Shown: piece after piece, positions 46,635 to 57,100 of the stretch
How positions within the stretch are numbered: the stretch's first letter is position 1
Layout of the letters: each line of letters starts with the position of its first letter
DNA from: Pyrenula massariospora
Taxonomy: Eukaryota; Ascomycota; Eurotiomycetes; Pyrenulales; Pyrenulaceae
NCBI GenBank assembly: GCA_021030905.1
Contig: JAGFMI010000011.1
Location: 620,001 to 684,000 of the forward strand
DNA: 64,000 bases
Direction of reading: 5' to 3'
Position numbers and translations under genes: made by a program
The notes under the pieces: model-generated
What the model saw: the letters and a program-made list of their open reading frames with translations, nothing else
Told to the model about the DNA's origin: nothing
The model's database searches: none

Positions 46635-47653
46635 TCATGATGCCAACGCTTCTGGAGATGGTGAGTTCTCCGTTCTGAATTCTCCATTAAGTGAAAACCC
46701 AGGAGAATTCGTTGAACTTAATACCTATGACGTGTCAGCCCTGACTGTCGATTGATGGGAAATACTGACCACCTCATGTATGTCCTTGATGATGCTGTCA
46801 CTTATTGTTGTGGCTTCTTTCCTGATCTGTTGTATGAAGGCTTGAATGTTTGTCCTTAATTGGTCTGGTGTGAATCCCAGCTGCCCGACCGCCATCCGCA
46901 CCGTACCCTGTCGTTCCCTGTACATGCTCCCACCCATAAGATTTGAGACTGCTTGACCAACGTCTTCCACCACTGTTCCCATCTTCGAACTCGGCATCAG
47001 TCCTTTCGGCCCCAATATTCGTCCCAAGCCCGCCTGGTTGATTTTCTGCAAGCTGCTTGGCTGAGCAATGCATCTGTCAAAGTCGATCTTGCCAGACTTT
47101 ATGGCTTCGAAAACCTCATCCTCTCCAACTAGCGAAGCACCTGCCGCTCTAGCGCTCACCGCGGCTTTCGATTCGGGTGGGCATATGACACAGACTTTGA
47201 TATCTGTCTTCACAGAGTGTGGCAGTTTCATTTGCCCACGTATGACGGCGCCGTCTCTTTTCGTCTTGAAATGAATATGTAGATCATATTTAGGACCTCT
47301 TAAAGGTTTCCCAACCTCTACAGCCCGGATGTACCTTTTAGCATGTTAGCTATAGGTTGAGGAAACTGTTGAGATCCAGCACCTTACCGCATGGCATCGC
47401 ATAATGCATACTGTTGAGCATTCCTCAAATCTTCAGTCTTGTAAGAAGTATATTTCTTCCTCTTCTTGGCTTCCTTTGCTCGTTTCGCTTTCGCACTTGG
47501 AGGGGGTCTGGAGGATTTGGAGGACTTCTTCGCGCCACGAGCTTGGATCCATGGGCAGAGCAAAGGGGTCAGCGGCGAATCTGACCTCAAAATTGGCACA
47601 ACAGTAGGCCTAGCAACTCCAAATTGTCTGAGCAAGGGAGAGATTGCCGCCAT
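46635..47653 (-). CDS. MRPL1: Mitochondrial large-subunit ribosomal protein uL1
   Basis: Exons 47653-47388, 47334-46770 and 46724-46635 give 306 residues. An N-terminal basic presequence (RQFGVARPTVV, RGAKKSSKSS, a Lys-rich run KAKRAKEAKKRKKY) targets mitochondria. The L1 domain is plain: RYIRAVEVGKPLRGPKYDLHIHFKT, then INQAGLGRILGPKGLMP, KMGTVVEDVGQAV and the closing IRKEATTISDSIIKDIHEVV. Intron 2 (46725-46769, GTCAGT...TCATAG) extends the end with LSSTNSPGFSLNGEF. If that intron is retained, the frame stops at 46725 after a different 14-residue tail. Splice site choice for the last exon is the least certain part. Confidence 0.87.
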
Positions 47654-48183
47654 GAACGGAGCGCGTGAATTTCAAGATTAGGAATGAGAATGATCCCCAA
47701 AGCAGGCCGTCAATGCGGGAAAAAAGACGGCGAGCACCAGTGCTCCGATTGGCCAGAGCTCGGATAATTTAGTCCGGTTAGCGTTAAGGCGTGTAGCTTG
47801 AGTCACTGCCAAGCCCCTCATTATTCCCCCTCACACGGTACTCCAAATCACTGTCACGACGCAACATAACGCTACCCTTTTCTACATTCGCGATAATCCT
47901 TCTGGCAAGACTTCAATCTACTGTCTACTCTGTGCAGCAATCTCACAAAGTAACGCTGTGAAAACCTTCGCACACGATCACCTCCATATTTACGCCCTCC
48001 CCGCCCATCATCAATGTTCTGTACCACCTCCACTGCTTGAATTTTATAGATGTACTTAAACCAAAAATCTCGTGTGACTCACCGATTCGATACTAGATCC
48101 TCGTGGAGGATATAAGAGAGCCAGCGGCGGCTCTAGAAAAAAGAGGATTCGTAGATCGACCCGATATAGAAGCTCGGATTGAA
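47654..48183. promoter_or_regulatory. Divergent promoter region, MRPL1 / GluRS
   Basis: 530 bases between divergent housekeeping genes. An ATTGG (CCAAT on the minus strand) at 47748-47752 is a candidate HAP/CBF site. A CT-rich stretch (47830-48040) precedes the GluRS gene. Confidence 0.4.
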
Positions 48184-49956
48184 ATGGCCGACCAAGCCCC
48201 GCGGCCTGATGGCATACCTCAAGATGGAGACGCGGAGAAAGGTCCTTCGAAAAGCGCGCAGAAGAAAGCCGCGAGAGAGGCTGCGAAAGCTCAAGCAAAA
48301 GCCAACAAGAAGGAGGCGAAACTGACTCAAAAGGTTGATGACATGTCCCTCGCGGACAAACCAGAAAAGAAGCCTCGTGGCGCTAATTATAATATCGGTC
48401 TCAAAGATGTGGATAAAGGTGTTGTCACAAGATTTCCACCTGAACCATCGGGTTACCTTCACATCGGTCACGCAAAAGCTGCTCTACTGAACGACTTCTT
48501 TGCCCATGAACAGTACAAAGGTACTCTCATCTGTCGGTTTGACGACACCAACCCTTCCAAAGAGCGAGAAGAGTTCCAGGATGCCATCGTGGAGGATTTG
48601 GCTCTCATGGGTATCAAACCTGACAAGACGTCGTACACGAGCGACTATTTCAGAGAACTAGATGAATATTGCGTGCAGATCATCAAGGATGGCAACGCGT
48701 ACGCAGATGATACAGATCAGGAAACCATGCGAGCGCAACGTATGGACGGAATCGCTAGCAAGAGGAGAAATGAGAGCATTGAAGACAACCTGAGGAGATT
48801 CGCCGAGATGAAGTCAGGAACAACTGATGGTCAAAAGTGGTGTATCCGAGCCAAGATATCTGTCGATAACCCAAATAAAGCTATGCGAGACCCCGTGATA
48901 TACCGCTGCAACGCTACTCCTCACCACAGAACCGGCGATAAATGGCTAGCATACCCCATCTACGACTTCGCCTGCCCCATTGTCGATTCCTTGGAAGGTG
49001 TCACCCACGCTCTCCGCACAATCGAATACCGCGACCGCAATCCCCAGTACGACTGGTTCCTCGAAAAACTCAACCTTCGCCCGGTCCATATTTGGGACTT
49101 CGCCCGCATGAACTTTATTCGCACCCTCCTCTCCAAAAGAAAACTTACTAAACTTGTCGACTCAGGCTCAGTCTCCGGTTGGAACGACCCCCGATTCCCC
49201 ACAATCCGCGGCATTCGCCGCCGAGGCTTGACCATACCCGCCCTCCGCGAATTTATGCTCAAACAGGGACCTTCTAAGAACATCGTCAACATGGACTGGA
49301 CCACCTTCTGGGCCACGAACAAGAAATATATCGATCCAATAGCCCCGCGTCATACCGCTATCACAAAATCCAAAGCTGTCGAATGCACGGTGACTGGCGC
49401 ACGTGCAGCCCCTTATTCCGAAGACAAACCAAAACATGGTAAGAATCCGGAAGTAGGAACCAAAAAGGTCTGGTACAGTCAGACTATCCTGCTTGAGCAG
49501 GAAGACGCAAAATCATTCGCCCAAGATGAAGAAATTACCCTCATGAACTGGGGCAACGCTATTGTTCGCTCCACCAAGCATTCTATCAACCCTCTCCATC
49601 TCAACGATGTCACCAGCCTCGAACTTGAACTGCACCTTCAAGGCGATGTCAAATCCACCGAGAAAAAGGTCACATGGCTCTCCAAAGATCAAGAGTTGGT
49701 GCCTGTAACGCTTTGCGACTTTGATTTCCTGATCACCAAAGATAAGCTTGAGGAGAACGACAATTTCGAGGACTTCTTGACACCGCAGACAGAGTTCAAA
49801 TACGATGCGTGGGCGGACTGTAATGTGGCGGACCTGAAGGCGGACGACATTATTCAATTCGAACGGAAAGGGTATTTTAGATGTGACAAGCCCTTTCTAC
49901 ATTCGGAGCCGGCGGTTTTCTTTCAGATTCCGACAGGGAAGGGCGAGAAGAGGTAG
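48184..49956 (+). CDS. GUS1: Cytosolic glutamyl-tRNA synthetase
   Basis: Charges tRNA-Glu in the cytosol. Single exon, 590 residues from ATG 48184. After a Lys/Ala-rich linker (KSAQKKAAREAAKAQ) the class I catalytic domain begins: TRFPPEPSGYLHIGHAKAA with the HIGH motif near residue 92, RFDDTNPSKEREEFQ, and LLSKRKL (KMSKS-equivalent) near 317. The motif NPSKE and the WNDPRFPTIRGIRRRGL block are those of the eukaryotic/archaeal GluRS branch rather than GlnRS. The C-terminal beta-barrel anticodon domain ends FFQIPTGKGEKR. No GST-like N-terminal domain (Arc1-binding in yeast) precedes the linker in this reading. The frame is open to 48103 but without ATG. Confidence 0.92.
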   Translation: MADQAPRPDGIPQDGDAEKGPSKSAQKKAAREAAKAQAKANKKEAKLTQKVDDMSLADKPEKKPRGANYNIGLKDVDKGVVTRFPPEPSGYLHIGHAKAALLNDFFAHEQYKGTLICRFDDTNPSKEREEFQDAIVEDLALMGIKPDKTSYTSDYFRELDEYCVQIIKDGNAYADDTDQETMRAQRMDGIASKRRNESIEDNLRRFAEMKSGTTDGQKWCIRAKISVDNPNKAMRDPVIYRCNATPHHRTGDKWLAYPIYDFACPIVDSLEGVTHALRTIEYRDRNPQYDWFLEKLNLRPVHIWDFARMNFIRTLLSKRKLTKLVDSGSVSGWNDPRFPTIRGIRRRGLTIPALREFMLKQGPSKNIVNMDWTTFWATNKKYIDPIAPRHTAITKSKAVECTVTGARAAPYSEDKPKHGKNPEVGTKKVWYSQTILLEQEDAKSFAQDEEITLMNWGNAIVRSTKHSINPLHLNDVTSLELELHLQGDVKSTEKKVTWLSKDQELVPVTLCDFDFLITKDKLEENDNFEDFLTPQTEFKYDAWADCNVADLKADDIIQFERKGYFRCDKPFLHSEPAVFFQIPTGKGEKR

Positions 49957-51924
49957 CAGAGGAAGGGCAAGAAGATGTGAACATAGATGAAGACAACAGG
50001 AAATGCTGAGATTATAGCGAGAAAAAGGAAGAAAAGTAGAGATAGGGATAGGACTACGTATGTAGCTGAGACTTCAAGCATGAACTCGCTATGCTCCCTA
50101 GGATAAAAATCATGTACATCCCTCTGTCCACATGGCTACTGGGGATCTTGTTAATGGATGTGTCGCAACGATGGCCTGCAATTGTAGCATGAAGTTAGGT
50201 AGCAGGACTCGGTTGACCTCTCCGCCCAGGGTGCGGGTTGGCGGTCTGCTGACGATCCCAAGATGCTCGTATATGAGTAGGCTTATGAAGAAAAGATTTA
50301 AAAACTCAGAAAATGCAGAAGAGAGCTCTTCTATAGACCTCCCTTGGTTACATTAGCTTCATTGAATTCTAATTCTTCCTGCCTCAACATGGACGGATTT
50401 CCACATTAATGACACAGGCTCGGATCCACTCTCAATCTGTCAAACTGCTTACACCTATTGACGCTACCACGCATTTAAGGCGGTAATTATTCCAGAATTT
50501 AAACAAGACGTTTCAATCTTTTAATCGGAGCATTGAAGAAAGAACTTTTGCATCTTGACCTTACTTTCTTCGCTCCTGAGGTAGCGTAGTCAGTCGTATC
50601 CGGTTTTCTGACGACAGAACCCTGGCAAAGCAGACCAGCTACATTCCTTTCGGCGGGGCTGCTACTTGTATTTCTAGTACCTTGTTCGCTCGCGAATATT
50701 TTATGCTATTTACCATGCGTGTTCTTCTCAGGCTCGGAGTTCTAAGGGCAATAAAGGACGTGAAATAGGTTAGGATGCATGGGATAGATGTTTTCTTGCT
50801 GACTTTAGGGTGATCGAGATGTTGCTGGTGACGACTTGGTCTTTATGGTTTAGAGCACATCTGCGTAAGTAAAGTGACTGGACGAGACTGTTATAAATTA
50901 AAATTGGATTTATTAGGTCACTTCGAAGCTAGGGTGCGTAGGGAGCGCAAGAATGGGCCATGATTTCTGCAATCTTTTGGGTAGATGTGTCTAGGCGGCC
51001 ACGCATTACTATCTGCGGTACTTGTCATTCTATACCTACCCTCAACGTTGGTGTCTCCTCATGTCTGCTATTATTTGTTTTGACTTATTTTCAACAAATT
51101 AGCCTTGCTTACTGCAAGACGACTGCGAATTTCCACTTTGTAGCGAGCTGAGGTTGCATTGTCATATACCTGCAATACTGTACAAGATAGAAATCTGCAG
51201 TAAACGAATCTATGACACATGAACCCTTTCATTCACGACATTTGAAGAATAAAGACTCGGAGCCCTGGCTTGTCCTCATTTCCGTCTTCACCATGCGCAA
51301 GGCTGAGTCCGAGCGGAAATTTAAAATTGGTTGGTATTGAAGCTTTGACCTTGAATACTGGCTCTAAAAACTGCAGGACTCAATGAAAGTACCCATCATT
51401 TCACGTCAAGGTTGTGCAATTTACAGATTTGAATTGAATAGGTCGGATAGTAGCGCCTCTCTCCCTTCGTCCTGCACCCGGCGTGCTAAAAGCTTTCACA
51501 TTCTACGATGAACAGCTCTAACTCTACATTGTTCGAGACGTTGACTGAGGTGCGCACGGCCTTTTAGATTCAATGGAGCAAAAGATGGCTACGCAATGGT
51601 CGCTAATCTACCTCACGAAGCGCTGTGAAGATTTGGAGACGTCGTCAAGTGAAGAGTCATGAAGAGTCATAGAGAGGTATTAATGTTTGCTCCATGCGCG
51701 GGTTGTGGGGTTTTCCAATCCTCTATCCCTCCATCCAATTCTTTTAATACTCGATACCTTGAACGCTCTGAGGCCTCATTCTGACCATCAGCTGGCCATA
51801 AAATCAAGGATCAAGATATTAAAAATACCTGTATCTGACGACGAATCCAGTCGAGTACTCCCACCTTCCTTCATTCCAACCCTAGACCTAAAGGCAAACC
51901 GGATAACGGTCGAGTCATTCCGAA
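49957..51924. other. Long gene-poor intergenic region
   Basis: About 2 kb, relatively AT-rich, with only short chance frames. A ten-base tandem duplication (GAAGAGTCAT twice) lies near 51651-51670. No tRNA-like structure found. Confidence 0.5.
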
Positions 51925-52425
51925 ATGTCTGCTGGAACACCTAAGAGACTCACACCCAGAAGAGAACAAGACCCACCTCCCCGTGATGACATGGACGGGG
52001 AAGGAGATATTGAACACGACTATCCTCTTTTGCAATACATAAACGATGAAGAAAAATTAACGCCGAGCAATCAAGACAAGTACCTAAACAACTTGAGAGC
52101 GCGTAGTTCTGACTTCAAAGCTCGCTACCGCAGCCAAGGTTGCGATCCAGCACAACGTAAACAACGCCACTTATATTCAACACTGCGCAACCTATGGTTT
52201 GCGGGTCTTGATCTGGCAAAGTCTTTCGGGGATGGCAACACGGACTATACCGATGTCATCCGTGCCTTGCAGAGTGGATATGACCGAGTGGAGCGAAAGG
52301 ATAGGCAGAGGGACCAAGCAGAACCACAAAAACGTACAGAAGATTTCGACCAGTCCTGCAGCGATATAGAGTCAGAGGTCATCAAGCTAGCGTTACGGGT
52401 CAACCAGCAAAGGCAGCAGCATTAA
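51925..52425 (+). CDS. Small protein of unknown function
   Basis: Single exon, 166 residues, hydrophilic and probably helical. The first 30 residues are basic/Pro-rich (TPKRLTPRREQDPPPRDD), followed by an acidic segment and a helical core (QRKQRHLYSTLRNLWFAGLDLAKSFGDG). The end is Gln/Arg-rich. No signal peptide, TM or domain is recognised. Support is the frame length, ATG context and amino-acid composition that looks like protein. It stands alone in a gene-poor region. Confidence 0.55.
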   Translation: MSAGTPKRLTPRREQDPPPRDDMDGEGDIEHDYPLLQYINDEEKLTPSNQDKYLNNLRARSSDFKARYRSQGCDPAQRKQRHLYSTLRNLWFAGLDLAKSFGDGNTDYTDVIRALQSGYDRVERKDRQRDQAEPQKRTEDFDQSCSDIESEVIKLALRVNQQRQQH

Positions 52426-54149
52426 GTGCCGGCTGCGACTTGTGCGGCACTTAGTCAGGAGCACTGATGTACGACTATCGACAAACTCTAGTCTCTCATT
52501 CCCAGCGGGATTTTCTATTTTGCACGACCTCGTTGTCGTTATTCCACTCTTTATCATGACATGGAAGGTTGTCTCTAGTGATGTATTGATCTAGGGTTGG
52601 CGGGATTTTGTATCGATTTAGCACGGGTAATCTAGCATGGATGGGCGTGTGTATTCACTCAACATGGAATGGCTTACAAACTCATTTCATATCACTCTTT
52701 TGATAGATCGGATACTTAGCTGTATTCCCTATTTAATACGAGCCTCTATTCCTCCACTCACTCTCTCTTACCCTCAAGAGAAAGCCGTCCCAGCCTCATG
52801 GCACGTCTTGTCCAATCACATTAAAACTCTACATAGAGCCCCTTCTCCCATGAGCGATCTATCGAATAGTAGGAGAAAGCTAAAACGAGCACATATTACT
52901 ACCTGTACAAAACTATATAAGGGGTCGCAAACAGACAGACTTTTCAATTCTGCTCGGCACACCTACACTACCAGGTAGGCTTGCCTAAAATTCCTGCACG
53001 TTTCGACACAACCTTCGTCCCGATGAGCCCAAGCAGCCCCAACTCGCCTGATATCTTCCCACGCCCGCGCAATTAAACAAGCCATCTTAAGACTAAGTAC
53101 CATGTTGTAGTAGATCCAACCACTAAACAAACGTCGCTGCTACGCACCACAGATCCAGCGGCTCTTTTAACACAATCGGGTATAACAAGACTTAGAACCT
53201 AGCTTCTCCTCGTGATAGGTGTGCGGATACCGCGAAGGGGGCAAATATTGTCAGGAAAGAGACAGCTTTTGCTTGGGAGAGCTTTTACTCTCATGGCTAA
53301 AATGGTGGGACAGTACCGCTGAAGTAAGGTGCGCAGGCGGTGCGTATTAGGCGACTGACTAGACCGCGTGTACTGGCCGGTATTTTGCGGCTCGGTGGGT
53401 TGGGGCTGTAATATCTTGGGGTTGTGGGCTTCTCGATATTTTGTGCTACTTGCAAGAAAACGGAAATCCCCTTTGAATGGAAGGAAAAAGGGAGCGGGCT
53501 GAGCAGGAACTTGTGCTTTTGCACTGTTAACTTATATTTCATTGATGATATGTATCGGAGGATGCCTGCCCTCCCTCACCTAGATCTCTTCCAGATTAGG
53601 AAATGACCTAAAGCTAGGGCCATGTCAGTGAATTTTCGAATGCAATTTGAGATCATGTGTTCCCTTCGAAGTACAATCAGTCTCTCAGCTCTACAAAGTT
53701 CATCAACATAAGGCGTATGTTTGGAGATCTACGGTATACGTTGACTTTCGAGACAGCCGAGTGCTCGCGAAATATCCCCCGTTCCACGGCTATGATCATG
53801 CGAAGTGACTTCAAGCCGTGACAAACGCTCATTCGAAATCTATGAGATTGATGTATGATTTGAAGTGATGGTTAGTTGTTAATTAAATAGACCTTTGTGA
53901 GAAAACGTCTTGTAGTATTTTAGGTGTCTGAGACTGTGCTCTAAACTATGCAAGTCTTGTCTCTGTCTACGTCTCATTCTAGCAATCTCTCTATGGTTCA
54001 AACCCTCAATCTTCCTTGCCCATTCTCGACAAACACCCAATTTGTACCCATCCCCAAGTCGCACCTGCTCTACCACGACCAATCTGGCCACCAATGCAAT
54101 TTAGATCCCCCACAGCCCGTCCCTCTTATCCCGCCACCACATTCCCGCT
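52426..54149. other. Long gene-poor intergenic region
   Basis: 1.7 kb between the small unknown gene and the stop of the giant DUF3638 gene. No supported gene, RNA or repeat. Confidence 0.5.
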
Positions 54150-57100
54150 TCACCCAATGTCCTCCTCCCTCAACAGCCTCCCCGACACAATCTTCCCTAT
54201 ATGCGTCGTCTGAAAATTCTCCCCCATTCGCCTCATACCTAAAATCTCCCTGACCAGCTGAATCGGGCTTTTCACAAACTCAGACTCGGTCCAACCCACG
54301 GCCTCTCGGTCTTTCTGTGTGACAAACCCGCTCTCTTGTAGCTTTGCGCCTGGCTTGAGCGCCCGTCCGCCGCCCAAGATGCCAAGATAATTGCAAAGAT
54401 TCTTGTACTGGTCATAGTTGTCAAGGTACAGCGAGCCGGCGAAAAGATTAAGCTTCGTGAGGTTCTCTTGGATGATTTTCGGCGGCGGCGTGTTAGGGTC
54501 GGAGATGGTGAGGTTGTCAGCGTTGTAGAAGGATGTCATCATCTTTGCCACCCGGGGCGTGTAAACATGGAGCGCGACATGTTTAGAGCGCTGAATGATT
54601 GGTAGCAGCTCATTGGCCTCGTACTGGGAAATGGCGATGACGGCATCGCTCTTACTGGTGGAAAGCAGCCAGCGGACATCTCGAAGGAATGCATCGTCAT
54701 TGTGGAAGTATGCCGGTTCAACAGTGCGTTTGAAATCGCCTGTCACAAAAAAGGTTGATCGCGAAGAGAACTTGGGTACGAGATGGCTAGCTGAAGTCTG
54801 AAGGAAGACTGAGAATGCGTCTGTGATTGCGGTTTCAAGCCTAGCGGTGGGAAGAGATCCGGTCCTCGCAAAGTTGGAGACTATTGAGTGCAAGTTTGGT
54901 TTCTTCGGGTTGGTTTTTCGTGGCCGCTGAAATTGTTTCTCCTGTTGGATTTCGGCTTCTGCTTCACGTTCACGCTCTTGCTCTTCGTGATAGCCAGAAT
55001 CATTGACAGAACGATTACCTGAGTATTCGTGAAGAAGCCGGACGAGTTTTCGGGCATTCGCATCCTTCGACCTCAAAATCCAGCAGCCTTTTGCGTCAAG
55101 GTCATCTCGGTGATCTAGGTATAGTTCCTGCAATGTTCGCGCGTCGTCTTCTGTCAGATCTCCAAGAAGCCGGGCAACCGCGGCTTTCTTTATGATGAAA
55201 TCCTCGATTTTTTCTCTTAACGATCCATATGGAGCGAAAGCAGCCTCTGAGGCTGTATGACGATTCCAGTACGAAAGGCCCTTACTTAAGTACGATGGGT
55301 AGAGACGGTCGCGTTGAAGACATGTCTGCTCAAAACTCCAGAAGATTATGTGACTAACTTCGAGAGTTACTGAATCCTTCATACCCACAATTCGGGTGAT
55401 TGAATACCAAACCTCGGGCGGGGCGATAAACATTAACGACTGTCCTTGGCCAAGTTTTCGCATCCGCATACATGCTGCGCGTTGTTAGCTATATATATAC
55501 TATGGTAGTAAAGTTTCTTTACCTTGGACGATTCGGTCCTTTGTAAGGTTTGGACCAAGAAGGACGGCTGCCCGAGAGTCGCTTGGAAGCTCAAGGTCAA
55601 TACCGCGAGTATGCGCTTCGTCTAGAAACACAACACATTCTTCTAATCGACCACTAAAACTTGACAAGGATAGAGGCTCAGCCACGCCAGCAGCATCCAC
55701 GACCATGGGTACGTCTTTCTCGTCGAAATATACGCCACCTTTGAGGGTCTTGTCGAGCGAGACCCAATGCTCGACCACTTCTCTGTTTGATTTGTCAAGA
55801 ATTTGAGCACCTACATCAATGATGACCCGCACAGGGGCTTTTTGGGCTTGAATTAGATTGAGTAGTTCTGGTGTAGATAGTTTCTTGCCCTGTTCATTGC
55901 GGGCGATAAGAAATTGGCGATTCTCTGGCCTCAAAAGATTGTTCAAAACCAGCGCACTTGTTTTGACGAGGTCTGGTAGGTCACAAGTCTCGACTGACAA
56001 GGGATATAGGTGTCGCAAGTCATTCGTCCCGCTAAAGCCAGTCATCAGATTATTGATGCAAATAGATGCTAGATCCCATGCAGACGCGGACAATTTCGAT
56101 TTGAACTCTTTCGCTTCTTTAGGGAAGACCACCTTCGACACAAAGAAGTCAATGGTAGCTTTATTGAGTCGAAACCCAGGATAGATTTCACTGTTCCACT
56201 GAGAGGAGTCATCGAGATTAACACCGGTAAGTGTTCGGAGACCGCGTTCCAAAACACTCCTTTCCTGCCAGTTGTGATATTCAGCACTAGGATCTGCCGA
56301 TTTGAATAGAAGTGAAAAGCTTTGGCGGAGTTGCTCTTCTGAGAGCCCAGTATAATAAAAGCTAAGGAGAGTGAGAATAATTGAGCAATCTGGATGGCCA
56401 AACTCAGCGGCATCTGAAGGTACCCCTTTTGCTCTATATGGGACAGCAGACAAACAACGTCGAGGGTCCAGACCATAATTTACCAGCCATCTCTTCTGCT
56501 GCAAGGCAAATGCGAGTACACCGTGGGCAAAAAGACCGCGCAGCACGAGAAGGTCATTGAAGGCTGTCGAGTCTTCAAACTCGCTCTTCACGACTTCCTT
56601 CACTGCCGTGCTAGTATTTCGATCCGAAATGAAGGATTTCACAGCATTCCGGATCTGTGCTGGACAATGATGGATTGAGACGTCTTCTAATTTGCTCTGT
56701 TCAATATCTGAAACGACAGAGGCCATTAGCGCAGTCATATTCTTCGCATCGGGGATTCGAATTTGGCGAAAGCCTCCATTGACTGGGGGGCCAAGCTCGA
56801 TGGATGAAGGATCGGCCTGATGCAAACGAAAAGCATGCTTCTCTACTAATGTCAACGCCGCCTGCGCTAAAAACCATCGAGTCGGTTGACCGGAGATTAT
56901 TGCCTGGGACCCAATAGTATAGACCAATTCGTTAGTAGGGGAAAGCAACTCATCACACTCGTCAAAGAAATCACGGCAATTCTTTCCCAGCCATCTATCG
57001 AGCTTTAGCATTGGTGCGGCGGGGCTTTCGCCTCCAGCGTTGAGACAGTCTAGCGCCTTTAATTTGAATGATAGTAAATGTTCTGGCTGAGCTAGAGGAA

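Noticed and set aside
56069-56476. 135-codon minus-strand frame inside the giant gene
   Set aside because: Out-of-frame shadow of the DUF3638 coding exon.
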